A stretch of DNA of 23,719 bases from Chara braunii (lineage: Eukaryota > Streptophyta > Charophyceae > Charales > Characeae): positions 2,334 to 26,052 of the forward strand of contig BFEA01001239.1 of the NCBI GenBank assembly GCA_003427395.1, given 5' to 3'. The translations under genes and the position numbers were made by a program. The notes under the pieces were generated by a model that was not told the origin of the DNA, did no database searches, and saw nothing but the letters and a program-made list of their open reading frames with translations. Of the stretch, positions 8,313-17,834 are shown in pieces. The stretch's first letter is position 1. Each line of letters starts with the position of its first letter.

Positions 8313-9104
8313 ACGAAGTGAAGCTGGTACTATCCTGGACACACACTCCCTTGGGCTGACGCATGGTACTATTACAGACACTGCCTGCGCACCACCCACG
8401 GGACCAGTCCATGGGTGTTGTATGCTGGTCTAGACTTCACATTGATTGCTTGCTGTAGTTGGCGTTGGTCGCTCTGATGATCTCCCCCAGCATAGATATT
8501 TCGCACATTATATCCACTTCCTACGGTAGTGCATGCGGTAGAACCCTACAACAGAGTTCACAACTGGGATTTTTAGGAATACCCGTACCTGACCTAACCA
8601 CATCCTCTTTGAAAACCAACCACCCATACCCATTGTATAAATGACCTACCAGACCTTTACCCATCTTCACCTGCTAAAAAAAAAAAGTATACCAGACCTA
8701 CCCTACCTGAACCTCTTCAACATGTAACTGGCGATACCTACCCATGAACAATTTTTTTCAAAACCACATACCATGCCCAAGTTTTCATTACCTGTACCCA
8801 CCCGTACCTACCCATAATTGTATGCATCCACCCTTAACCACTCGTGCTCGTCACCAACCCTCCCCTAACCACGCATAACCGCTCCTAATTATTTCTAACT
8901 TCCCCTAATTGTCCCTAATCGCCCCTAACTGTCCCTAAGTGTCCCTAACTGCCCTTAACTTTTTTTTTTTTTTTAAACATCCATAATTGTCCTTAACTGC
9001 CCCCAATAGTCCCCAGCTCCCTGGACGTCACATGATTGACGTGATAATTTTGATTATTATTAATATTATGAATAATTTATGAGTTTATTTTTATTTTTTT
9101 AGAT
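8313..9104. other. non-coding, degenerate CCTAA/ACCTACCC-rich DNA
   Basis: From about 8575 to 8820 the sequence is full of ACCTACCC/TACCCGTACC variants. From 8820 to 8965 it has a roughly 10-base periodicity of TCCCTAACTG/CCCCTAATCG. Then comes a T-run and AT-rich DNA. No coding potential and no exact telomeric array. Confidence 0.6.
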
Positions 9105-9255
9105 GTGGCAGTTGCTGCAGCTATTGCTGCAACAGCAACAATTGTTGTGTCTGGTCACTCTGATGCTGCAATGGATGCATCTGGTGCTACAACAGCCTAT
9201 GCAACCTGTATAGCATCTGCAAAAGCAACAACCCTTGGTTTGTCGTACACATACA
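9105..9255 (+). other. Gln/Leu or Ala-coding CAG/GCA-rich segment
   Basis: After a TTTTTTTAG that could pass for a 3' splice site, the sequence is rich in GCA/CAG-type triplets: one frame gives Ala/Thr-rich text, another Leu/Gln-rich. It runs straight into an AC microsatellite. There is no supporting 5' exon. Confidence 0.2.
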
Positions 9256-9278
9256 CTCACACACACACTCATGCACAC

Positions 9279-9343
<65 letters not shown>
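9256..9343. repeat. (AC)n microsatellite
   Basis: AC dinucleotides, with ACTC and GCAC interruptions before 9283, then about 30 perfect units. Confidence 0.97.
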
Positions 9344-9345
<2 letters not shown>

Positions 9346-9424
9346 AATATTATATACACAGGGTTACAAACATATGCAAATAGTCTGAAATTGTGTCAAA
9401 ATTTTGACCTGAATCGGGTCATTT

Positions 9425-9498
9425 TAGTCGGTTTCAATTTCGTTCAGAAAGTTAAAAAATCCGATTTGACGAAATTGTTGTTCTGTTATGCTGGACAC
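9425..9498 (+). repeat. dispersed element end, copy 2
   Basis: GTCGGTTTCAATTTCGTTCA, then AAAATCCGATTTGACGAAAT and TGTTGTTCT, in the same order as 19885-19956 (plus) and 3575-3660 (minus). Confidence 0.6.
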
Positions 9499-10205
9499 GC
9501 GAAAGAAGACAAAAAAGAAAAAAAAGTAGAAGAAAAATTGATTCCTCAATTCAAATGGAACTCATTGTTTGGCCAAGCAAATTTGTAACTTGGTACATTA
9601 TATTTATTTTTCTTGTACAAGTTTAATTAAACTTAAATTTGTAACAATATCATAGCCGTCGAAACCTTATGATACTTCTCACAGAAAATAAAATAAAGTA
9701 TTTTTATAGACAAGACTACAATCCAGGCCGCCCAGGACCCTCGTTATGCAGAAAAATAAAGTGATCAACTTTTGCCTTAGGGTCACATCCAAATCCTTTG
9801 TCACAAAATTACGCAAAGGATTTTTTTCGCATAAGGGATAACTAGGTCATAATCACAAAAGGAGTTTCTAAATGCATTTCAAAGTTCAAAAAGTGCGCTT
9901 TTTAATTTCAGTCCCCTCAATTTTTTTTTTTAATGCAGTCGAAAGAAACTCCTCTTTGCAAAAAAGTCGCACCGCCGAGTTTGTTACTGCAGTTCAATCA
10001 GGCACGTTTTTGGGATTTTTATTTTTGAGAAAACTATGGCGCGGTCAGGGTTAGAGTTTGAAAATACGTTTCAAACTGCCGTTTTGGAGTTCAGTCCCCT
10101 CTAAAGTTTACACTACAGGCCAAACTCCTCCGTCGCGTGGCTGTCGCAAGGCGGAGTTTATAACTGCAATCTAGTCATCCACGTCGGAGGGCCAGACCGT
10201 TTTCC
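9499..10205. other. repeat-derived non-coding DNA
   Basis: It holds a copy of the ACTTTTGCCTT repeat (9743-9815). It also has two diverged copies of a segment containing TTCAGTCCCCT and GAGTTTNTNACTGCANT: about 9855-10005 and about 10080-10180. No open frame of note. Confidence 0.5.

Positions 10206-10234
<29 letters not shown>
10206..10234 (+). repeat. A29 homopolymer
   Basis: Uninterrupted A run immediately before the foldback element. Confidence 0.95.
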
Positions 10235-10236
<2 letters not shown>

Positions 10237-10237
10237 G

Positions 10238-10353
10238 TGGCGTTGTATCTTTCCATGTGCTAACAACAAATTCACTCTCAGTTTCCACGATTGTTCTCGA
10301 AATGTGCAAGACGAGAGTGAATCTTCGCTAGAACATGGAAAGATACAGCGCCA
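10238..10353. mobile_element. foldback (inverted-repeat) element, copy 1
   Basis: The left arm starts TGGCGTTGTATCTTTCCATG and continues to TTCACTCTC (10271-10279). The right arm, GAGAGTGAATCTTCGCTAGA, runs on to CATGGAAAGATACAGCGCCA. The arms pair over about 45 bases with small mismatches, leaving a loop of about 33. The right arm is clearly homologous to the foldback at 23550-23682. Confidence 0.85.
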
Positions 10354-10411
10354 TAATTTTTGTCTTTTGTTGAACGGGGATACAGGGGTCCAACGAGATA
10401 CACGCAGATTG

Positions 10412-10551
10412 AGCAGATTGAGAACGGTGCAGAACATGCAGGTGCACACATGCAACGTGCTTGTTTACGCATGGCAAACATTAGATAGACCGTAGTCAAC
10501 TCGAAACGAAACGAAACGTGCTTTTTTAGAAAATGTTGATAAAGCACTGCA
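10412..10551 (+). repeat. dispersed repeat core, copy 1
   Basis: AGCAGATTGAGAACGGTGCA through ATGGCAAACATTAGATAGAC and AACTCGAAACGAAAC to AAAGCACTGCA matches 23291-23427 in the same orientation with few differences. Each copy is paired with a foldback of the same family, upstream here and downstream in the second copy. Confidence 0.85.
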
Positions 10552-10802
10552 CAACAATGCACGACTTCGTCTCACGCGAAGAGCGCGACTTGTTGTGGCA
10601 TTTGGCTTTCCCCGACGCATTTCGGCCTGTCTCTTATACACATCTAGATGTGTATAAGAGACAGACCGTAGTCAACTCGAAACGAAACGAAACGTGCTTT
10701 TTTAGAAAATGTTGATAAAGCACTGCACAACAATGCACGACTTCGTCTCACGCGAAGAGCGCGACTTGTTGTGGCATTTGGCTTTCCCCGACGCATTTCG
10801 GC
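10489..10802. repeat. 138-bp identical duplication around adapter (artefact)
   Basis: Bases 10489-10626 and 10665-10802 are identical, both ending CGCATTTCGGC, and are separated only by the 38-bp adapter. The natural locus most likely has a single copy continuing into TGGTGCCAGACC at 10803. Confidence 0.93.
10627..10664. other. Nextera mate-pair junction adapter (assembly contaminant)
   Basis: CTGTCTCTTATACACATCT (10627-10645) is followed directly by its reverse complement AGATGTGTATAAGAGACAG (10646-10664). This is exactly two Tn5 mosaic ends joined head to head, the circularisation junction used in Nextera mate-pair libraries. In the frame crossing it, it encodes SYTHLDVYKRQ, a peptide typical of adapter-contaminated predictions. 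Confidence 0.97.
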
Positions 10803-11084
10803 TGGTGCCAGACCCGGGGGGGCATTTCGAATAGAAGACCTATCTAAATCGTCTCTCGGCTATTAATACTGGAGCGAAAAACAACAAAGGTGAAGAAACG
10901 CAAAAAAATAACAAAGGTGAAAAAACGAAAAAAAAACTAGAGACCCCACAAACTCAGAAATATACCCTACACTACTTCAAATTCCACCCCGAAAAAAAAC
11001 TCATACTAGCTACAGCCAAAGCAAAGCATGACAACCAACCTACCTTTTTCAACCCCATCACCTAAGTCCCCTTACCTTCTAGAA
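10803..11084. other. A/C-rich non-coding DNA
   Basis: It contains two related stretches (AACAAAGGTGAAGAAACGCA and AACAAAGGTGAAAAAACGAA) and A-rich text, then C-rich sequence. It lies just downstream of the thumb end of the minus-strand PLE, so it may be that element's 3' flank, but no pseudo-LTR is visible. Confidence 0.4.
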
Positions 11085-11365
11085 TTTTATCACTCGATTT
11101 CCCAGGTAACCCTTTTGGCCAGCTCACCCCAGTCGGGGGCCTTTTTTCGCATGAACTTCCACAGAGTGCCATCAAACAGTTCCCTTGGTTAGTCCTGCCT
11201 GCGCGGCTCGCGTTTCAGCGTCAGCAGACTTTCCTCGAGTCCACACCAGAGGAGGTCAAATAGCATTCCCGGATCGTAAGACTGCTGAAACGTCTTCACG
11301 ATTTTCTCGACCTTTCGACTTTTCTTCTTTCCCCATCCCTTCCACACAAACAGCGATACATCAAC
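11085..11365 (-). pseudogene. PLE reverse transcriptase thumb (minus element, 3' part)
   Basis: Minus-strand text KVEKIVKTFQQSYDPGMLFD, then LEESLLTLKREPRRQD, a TAA, PRELFDGTLWKFMRKKAPDW and GELAKRV aligns with the end of the plus-strand RT in this window (LDESVLAIKRELLIRRYPTR, SSVFRKFGNKFGGHVAEVM). This identifies it as the C-terminal thumb of a PLE RT. It is separated from the upstream RT block (11845-12413) by a duplicated, non-coding insert, and motifs B and C that should lie between are absent. Confidence 0.65.
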
Positions 11366-11843
11366 ACTATGGTCTTCTATCGTTTGTTTCTAATTTTTTT
11401 GATGAAATTCGCATGGCAATTGCCAACGAAAAAGGCGAATATTTGGGGCCCCATTAACCATCTCTCAAATGCTAAGAAAATTCTGAATTTTTTGATGGGG
11501 GATCCTATGGCATGCGCAACACTTTCATAATTTTTTTTTATTATTTTTTTTATGTTAAAAAGTTGTTTTCCGGGATCCCGGACAACCCCCCTACCAGACG
11601 GTTGGGGCGACGTCCGGCCGAGACGTCCGACCATCGGACGACTGGTAACCTAGTTTTTTTCTTGTTTTTCTGTTTGTGTGATATATGTCTTTGTGTTAGG
11701 GTTTCATAGTGTTTTTTTTGTTTTTTTTTTCGTTTTTTTTTGCCTTTTTTCTTTTTTGATGTTTGCACTATGGTCTTATATCGTTTATTTTTAAAAATTT
11801 TGATGGCGCTCCGTTAACCGTCTCTCGAATTGCTAGGAAATTC
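11366..11843. repeat. flanking direct repeats replacing RT motifs B/C
   Basis: CACTATGGTCTTCTATCGTT and ATTAACCATCTCTCAAATGC (11366-11484) recur as CACTATGGTCTTATATCGTT and GTTAACCGTCTCTCGAATTG (11766-11843). The first copy has an extra 45 bases containing the palindrome TGGCAATTGCCA. Between them lie AT-rich DNA, a perfect CCGGGATCCCGG palindrome near 11570 and long T-runs. Confidence 0.6.
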
Positions 11844-11844
11844 A

Positions 11845-12413
11845 TTTTCGTTCATCCCTCTTCCCCATCCTTCTTCCCAAATGTTGCCCCTCTTCCCTTT
11901 GTTTTCACAAACACATGACTCGTTCTTTTTTTCTCAAAACACCCTAAGATCCATCTCACTGCTCGTTTCACAGTCTCATGAGGTAACTTACTAAACATCT
12001 CCTTTATATCGTAGGCTACCCCCCCACCTCTCCCTGTTTCCTCTTTTTTGACCACCTGTTAATTCCTTCGAGTTTTGTCTTCCGCAGCTTCGTAGCCTTC
12101 ATGTTGAAGTGCCCCTTTGACTACAGGGAGTTCAAAAGAAAGTTCAAGGCTTTAGCGACCTTCTCGTTCGTCATCTTCGCGGGCTCACTGAAGGAAGGAG
12201 TAATCGGTCGGAACTTCGTCGGGTCTTTGGGTTTTGGGAGCGCATACGCCTTACCCCATGTTCCTTTTTCGTTCCACTTCCCAATCTTCTTCAGACCTTT
12301 CTCCTCGTACTCCTTCTTCGCCCTTGGTATCACTACTTCCTCTTTCCTCCAAACTTCGTTGGAAGCTCCGTTCCCCTAGAAACTTTCACACATCCCAACT
12401 TCATAACTGGCTG
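11845..12413 (-). pseudogene. PLE reverse transcriptase, finger and motif A block (minus element)
   Basis: The minus frame shows EEVVIPRAKKEYEEKGLKKI, WGKAYALPKPKDPTKFRPIT and VAKALNFLLNSL, then in a second frame AYDIKEMFSKLPHETVKRAV. These match the plus PLE blocks CSYVLPKHKD, RPIS, VARALNCLLYAMP and SFDVKDMFVSLPH. YDIKEMF is RT motif A with its catalytic Asp. A frameshift lies between the two stretches (about 12060-12120) and further stops occur upstream. The 5' neighbour of this block in the original gene is at 19043, on the other side of the inserted plus PLE. Confidence 0.72.
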
Positions 12414-13660
12414 GGCAGATGAGGCTTGGCCGTGTTGCCAAGCATGTCTTCATTTCTGTTTTCCTAACCCCGCAAACTGACCTCTACCTACCCGTTTTTA
12501 CCCCTTGCTTATGATTTTCTGGGCCCTCCCACCCTTTCGATGGACCAGGACAGGCGACGGTTGTTTTTGTTTTTGGCTTTCTTCTGCTTTTTAGATCCTA
12601 TTGGCGTTTTTCAAGGGTATAGGGAGGGAATGTTTTTTCGGGAACGATTTTTCGGGAATGCTTTTTCAATTGCGACTTCTTCGTGTTCTTGTATTTTACC
12701 GACGGCCCTGGTAGGTTCAAAGCATTACGTAGCATTTGGTTCAAATTGTAGCCAGGTACACGCTCGATGCTTGTGATCCCTCTTACGAATTTAAGCACCA
12801 CCCGATCTGACCTGAGCTGCTGCAGAAACAGTTACGGGGTACTCCTACATGCCGGCGGGTGCCATTACTCAGGCACAAAGGGTATATACACCATGCTCAC
12901 GAGGAGGTAGCTCTCATTCAGTCTGCAACAACGGTTGTACTTCATACGCGACCTCCGGCACACCTGCCGGTGCAGCGCTCTGCGCTACGATGTGCTCCAA
13001 CTATCTTCGTGCTTCGTTGATGCTCCGTTGGACACCTCTCTGCTACTGAGGTGTTGAAGGCTGAGCTATTCTTCTTCATCCTTCGGTCAGGCGGCGACCC
13101 ACGAGCGTTGTGTTATCCTCTCTTTGTTGTTGCTTCATGATGTGTCTCTGTTGTTTGGTTGTGCAGGTCTACACTGTGTCTCTGTTGTTTGGTTGTGCAG
13201 GTCTACACTAGTTCCCGAGGACTTGCTATGTGTACCTGTGATCGGTCGTGCTGAGTGCTTCGATCCGAGAGGCGGTTCTCACCGTACGATTGCTCTCATC
13301 TGACGGGTGCCTCATCTACAATGGATTTCGTTGGTATCATCTTGATTGGACGGGTTGGAATAGGTTAGCTATTTAAAGGGGCAAGGCAGAGGAATGGCCC
13401 CACTAGTTTTGGATCGGATATCTCCTCCTGATGCGTCTGTTCGCGGAGCAGACGAAACGCGTCGAGGGTTTGCCGTTCTTTGTGCTCGTTCGTTTTGAGT
13501 ACGATTTTGCTTTGTGCTCATTCGTTTTGAGTATGATTTTCATTTGCGATGGTATCTGATTTCGGATTTTTGCGTGCGTGACGAAGTATTCTGTATGGGT
13601 GTATCTGTCGCCTTCGTCCTCATGCTCTCACTGTCGTATGCCAGACAGTTTTCTCTATCT
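12414..13660 (+). repeat. left pseudo-LTR (1247 bp)
   Basis: It begins GGCAGATGAGGCTTGGCC and ends TTTTCTCTATCT. It matches 17835-19042 throughout with a few percent differences and small indels by eye, including a 34-bp tandem duplication private to this copy (13141-13174 and 13175-13208). It carries the hammerhead with a mutated core. In PLEs the upstream repeat derives from a partial tandem copy, so the two need not be identical at insertion. Confidence 0.9.
13423..13468 (+). ncRNA. type I hammerhead ribozyme, core-mutated copy
   Basis: Stem I strand TCCTC (13423-13427), core CTGATGC (13428-13434), stem II GTCTG/CAGAC (13435-13439, 13449-13453) with a 9-nt loop, GAAA (13454-13457), minimal stem III ACGCGT, cleavage triplet GTC (H17 = C at 13463), then GAGGG closing stem I. 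The core should be CTGANGA; position A9 (13434) is C, which is expected to cripple cleavage. All other core positions are intact. Confidence 0.85.
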
Positions 13661-14095
13661 CCTCATGCACGTAACAACCTTCATTGAGATTGCACTTTGG
13701 GTGGTGGTCACGCTTTGGTATGGATCGTGTTTTGCTTAAGTGTGCACTATGGTTTCCTGATGAGGATTTGCTAATTAGGATAGTGATCTTACTTGATGGC
13801 GAATCGAATCGGCTTACTCTCATCATTAGACAGGATTAACTTACCCTAGAATTGCAATGACTGCTTAGCTATTCAGTTTTGTAATTTAGGCCACTGGTTC
13901 TTCTTTCTAGCCACCCCGTGCCCTATGGATCCGCCTTCTGTCTGTTATTTCGAACATAGATACCTTCTGGTTTCGAGCATAGATACCTTCTGACTTCGGG
14001 ATCGATCCCATCTACGCCAATCCTTAATCTGCGTTTTTTTTTTCTCCTTTTTTTCTTCTTTTTTTCTCCTTCTTGTCTCACTCTCATCCTGCGCG
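13661..14095 (+). other. PLE leader before ORF1
   Basis: Non-coding leader between the left pseudo-LTR and ORF1. It contains a 22-23-bp direct duplication (CGAACATAGATACCTTCTGG and CGAGCATAGATACCTTCTGA, about 13952-13994). A strong pyrimidine tract (about 14033-14090) sits right before the ORF1 ATG. Confidence 0.6.
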
Positions 14096-14961
14096 ATGGC
14101 GTCCAATGGCGGTAATAACACAAACCAATGTTTCACATGCGGTGGCGAAGGCCACTTTGCTCGGAAATGCCCGAGCCGTCGCGGTAGCCAGACCATGGGC
14201 GGGGGTAATAGTACTCCAATGTCCACCCCTCGATATTGGACGCCACGTAAGCAAGAGGATACTGATGAGCGGGAATTTATTCGCCAGCTCATCACGGAGA
14301 AGAAGGAAGAGCAAGCCAGGAGAAGAGAACTTGAGGAACGAAGAAAGATGGACGAAATGATTAAGTTGGAGTTTGAACGCAACTCCAAGCACTGGAGGCA
14401 CGAGTTTTGTCTAAGCTGGGCAGAGAGTATTTGGCGGCCCGGGACGAGGTCTGACGTGAAGAAGTTAAGACACCAGGCTTGCGGACACCTGTACGGAGTT
14501 TTGAGGACAGGGAGATGGCGGATTATGCTACCAGAGGGTTGGAAGACATCAAAGATGAGATCGTCTTGTTGTACGAGTTACGCGAGAGAAAAAGGAAGGG
14601 GAAGGCGGCGGTGTTGCCTGGGAAACGGGTTTTTCGACAACCACTGTTTCAGCGGGAGGACGAGCCGCAGGTTGCCAAATCCTCACGTTCGGGGGAGTTG
14701 CGCCGTACGAAGATCCCTGCTGGGTCAGGACCCGAGGGCATACTGGCCTATGTCCAAACGCAGAGGAGACTTCTCACCACCAAGAACAAGGATCAGCTGA
14801 AACATATTTGTGAGCAGGAAGGGGTGACGTACACTACGAAGGGACCTACCATTGAGAAGATTATTGAAACGCGCACCAAGCTCGCCTACGAGGGTTTTGT
14901 CTTCACTCCAGTCAACACGCCTCCGGTCAGTCCGAATGAGGCGTGCACGCCGACAAAGTGA
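14096..14961 (+). pseudogene. PLE ORF1: zinc-knuckle, coiled-coil, SAP-like protein
   Basis: The likely role is RNA binding and packaging, by analogy with Gag-like proteins of retroelements. From the ATG at 14096 the frame gives MASNGG, then the complete CCHC knuckle CFTCGGEGHFARKC (residues about 12-25), then a charged helical stretch of about 45 residues (EFIRQLITEKKEEQARRREL, EERRKMDEMIKLEF) likely to form a coiled coil. A frameshift near 14395 and a TGA at 14452-14454 break it. The second frame continues KTPGLRTPVRSFEDREMADY, a basic segment, and LKHICEQEGVTYTTKGPTIE, which resembles a SAP-type helix-turn-helix. It ends at TGA 14959-14961, directly before the ORF2 ATG and in the same frame. 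Confidence 0.8.
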
Positions 14962-15837
14962 ATGTCATATTTTTCACGTTTTCGGCTATGGGCCAATCTC
15001 CTCGAATGTATGTCTCTGCGAACCTCTGCTTGGAACATAGGTTGCTCCCCACGCATTCGGTTGTTGTATGACATTTGCGTTACAATCTGCTTCGTTGCCT
15101 TAGCAGTCTTAGGAGAGATAGTATGGATGCATAAATTCCGTACTTTGCTGTTGGACGTCGACTGGGACAATTGGGATGCAGGGCCTGTCGTGTACATACT
15201 CTCTTCCCCCTGGTGTAGAGCACAATACATCGGTTGTTCTGTACGTAGTATTTACGTTAGATGGGGAGAGCACTTACGTACGGTTAAGTCTCACAGTTTA
15301 GGGGTTTGTCCTAAACTTTATCGCTGGTTTCGTCATTTTGGTGTTTCCAACTATGTGGTAGTGCCGTTGCTGAATGGTGTGTCCTCTGTTGCTTTTGCAG
15401 AGAAAGCTCTGATCCGAAACTTCTCACCCGTTTTGAATTTTCAAAAGTGTACTCATGTGCCCCGTCGGATTGCTAGACCAGCTCGCGCACGAAGGAAGGG
15501 TAGTTTAGCGGGGGACGTGGGTGCACGTGCAGTCAAAGTCAGAATTGATAATGGACCTTGGCTCGATAGCCTTTTGGGCATTCTTCGGGTGGCTGTCTTG
15601 CGGAATCAGAAAACCATCTGTATTGAATCATCTACGGGCAATCTTTGGGCTGACAGTTGGCCTCTGATTAAACGTTGTTTTGGACTTTCTTTGGTACGTA
15701 TAGGCAACGCTTCATTCCAGTTACGAGAGCTTAAAGAAGCCCTTCAGCAGGGTGGGATGTGGCATGTTAGTCCTATTGTTTTTACTCCTGGCGGTAGGGC
15801 TATCTCTAAGGGGCATCTTCGGGCGTTACTTGGGTAG
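14962..15837 (+). pseudogene. PLE ORF2 N-terminal part: GIY-YIG endonuclease
   Basis: GIY-YIG nucleases nick DNA, and in PLEs this primes reverse transcription. Residues 1-75 form a hydrophobic-centred N-terminal region (ICVTICFVALAVLGEIVWMH). The nuclease follows: VYILSSPWCRAQYIGCS (residues about 78-93; VY in place of IY, intact YIG), catalytic Arg in SIYVRWGEHL (about R100), a helix KLYRWFRHFGVSNYVVVPLL, catalytic Glu in AEKAL (about E147) and terminal Asn in FSPVLN (about N159). A basic linker follows (RRIARPARARRKGS). The ATG abuts the ORF1 stop. An in-frame TAG at 15835-15837 interrupts an otherwise continuous frame leading into the RT. Confidence 0.88.
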
Positions 15838-17807
15838 CCATGGCGTTGTCGACTGTTGAAATTTAAGGCCTTGGACGTTCTAGTTAGATGGTACAGGGCA
15901 ATCCGAGAATTTTCAGGTAAGGCTACCAGGGCTACTTTGAGGGGTATTTTGGCTCGTGCTATCAAAACCAGAATCGGTTTGGATGTTAGCAGGAGGATAG
16001 TCGTGCGAATGCTTTACGATCATAGACTTAGCACGACAAAAGTGCATGCTTTGATCCTCCGGGTCCCTGAATGTGATGAGATACATATAGGGGTCAAGGA
16101 GTTGCTTCGGAGAAAGGTACGCTTTGTATGGCGTAAGAATCAGCCGGTCTCGCACTACCTCTGGAATTTCCACCAGGTTATTCGTCGTAAACGAAATTTT
16201 TCCTGTGCCTGTCATCTCGAACCTACTTGGGATAGGGTAGGTCTTCACGTAAGTACTCGAATAGGCCGGATCCCTGGGATTCCTTCTCTGTTGCGCAATT
16301 CCCGGAATATCCCCCGATTAACTCCCCGGGATGGGATGACTGAGTTAGGGAAGCAACTGGTAGCTGTGGCTAACTACTTACGTTCACTGTTCATCGTTGC
16401 CCAGCGTGATCTCTCAGGATGCTGGAATTCCTCGTCGGGTTCTGATGACCACGTTGCACCCTTGTCCAATTGGTATGCTCGCCTCAAGGTTTTTGTGTGC
16501 GTTCCCATTGATCGTAACGTAGCAGACACCTACGTTATCTGCCCCGTGGTCTATAGACATTATTTAGCTATGGCCTTCAACTGGAACATGTCATTTACGC
16601 CTTGTGAGTTGGACGGCAGTGTGCTGATGTAAAAAATGAAGAGTGACTTCGAATCCGCTGGTTTGCAGGCCCTCGGGAGGTGGGATCAGGCAGGGAATTT
16701 TGGATGTTCTTATGTTCTGCCTAAACATAAGGACCTGTCGAGATGACGCCCTATCTCGGCCACTTGTGCTGAACCAACAAGGTTGGCGAGCGGACGTGTG
16801 GCTAGGGCACTGAACTGTTTGCTGTATGCTATGCCTGCACGCTCTTCCTTTAACTTGAAAGCAGTTAGGGATTTTGTACCTGGGATTCGGGAAATGGACC
16901 AACGTTTTCGTCGTTTACCCCAGTATCGGGAGCTGTCCTCAGCATCCTTCGATGTTAAGGACATGTTTGTGTCCCTCCCGCACACTGAAATTACAGATGC
17001 GGTACTCTGGCTTCTTCGTCATTTTGAGCTCAAAGGTTGTAAGGGGGTGAAAGTGGCTCGGAGAGGGCGTAAAGCCTGGTTGTCGTACGGGGGCTCACGG
17101 GATGAATGTGTTATGATTCCTCTATGCCTTATCCAAGAAATGGTATGTTTCGTTCTACGGTACTTTTTCACCTATGCTGAAGATGTGTTATTACAGCAGG
17201 TAGTAGGTGTTCCCATGGGGAAATCCTCCAGTTGCCCCCTTGCATGTATCCTTTGCGCCTATGCCGAATGGAAGTTCATCAGGTCTCTGGGACGTCATCA
17301 AGGCTTGGTTGAGGGTTTCCGTATTGTAGACGATGTCACTATCTTTGTCGCGGTTATAGGAAACGGGGGAACGAGTGCGTAGAAAACATTCTGGATAGGT
17401 TCTCACGCTGTTACGGTTCGAAGCTGAGGTTGGTTCGTACCGATGATGGGGGTGATCACTGGACGTTCGCCGGTGTCGATGTCTATAAGCATAGAATAAC
17501 TTTGCGTACGGTGGCTATGGTCAAGAATTCGGCATCTATTTGGGACTCTAGAGATCTTCTCTTCGGTAGTTTTCAGGATTTCGAGTCGTATTCGGGTAAG
17601 AGGGCAAAAACGGGTGTCATTATGAGTGCTATGCACCGGGTGCTGGGACTTACCACTGACAGGTGGGGTCTGGATGAGTCGGTCTTAGCAATCAAGAGGG
17701 AGTTGCTTATTAGAAGATACCCGACTAGGATGTTGTCTTCGGTCTTTCGAAAATTTGGCAACAAATTCGGTGGGCATGTGGCCGAGGTGATGGGTGGTTT
17801 CTTTTAA
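15838..17807 (+). pseudogene. PLE ORF2 C-terminal part: reverse transcriptase
   Basis: This is the Penelope-type RT, which copies element RNA at the nicked target. After a linker (KTRIGLDVSRRIVVRMLYDH, CACHLEP) come CPVVYRHYLAMAFNWN, GCSYVLPKHKD and RPIS (fingers), motif A SFDVKDMFVSLPH (Asp codon at about 16951), motif B VGVPMGKSSSCPLA (17203-17244), motif C IVDD (17323-17334), then the thumb ending HVAEVMGGFF. Both motif C Asp residues are retained. In-frame TAA at 16630 and TGA at 16744 interrupt it, and a frameshift falls at about 17355-17375. No GIY-YIG follows the thumb; the stop is 27 bp before the right pseudo-LTR. The telomerase-like RT with N-terminal nuclease rules out LINE or LTR families. 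Confidence 0.9.
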
Positions 17808-17834
17808 AAGGTTACAGAGTACGGCGTCCACAGT

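Noticed and set aside
8820-8965. Interstitial telomere-like CCCTAA array
   Set aside because: Units are degenerate, about 10 bases long, and never form consecutive CCCTAAA; better described as a minisatellite.
9105-9343. Exon with 3' splice site followed by Ala-rich protein
   Set aside because: Single polypyrimidine-AG, no 5' exon, and it runs directly into a microsatellite.
10533-10715. Small plus-strand frame beginning MLIKHCTTMHDFVSREERD
   Set aside because: Its C-terminal half (SYTHLDVYKRQ) is translated sequencing adapter; the natural part is a short repeat-linked stretch.
12540-12801. Pseudo-LTR frames (MDQDRRRLF on plus and an antisense frame)
   Set aside because: Present in both pseudo-LTRs but with differing length and premature ends, no domain; the region is better explained as non-coding repeat.
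15838-17807. LINE or LTR-retrotransposon reverse transcriptase
   Set aside because: No apurinic endonuclease, RNase H, integrase or protease motifs; the nuclease is GIY-YIG and the flanking repeats carry hammerheads, as in PLEs.
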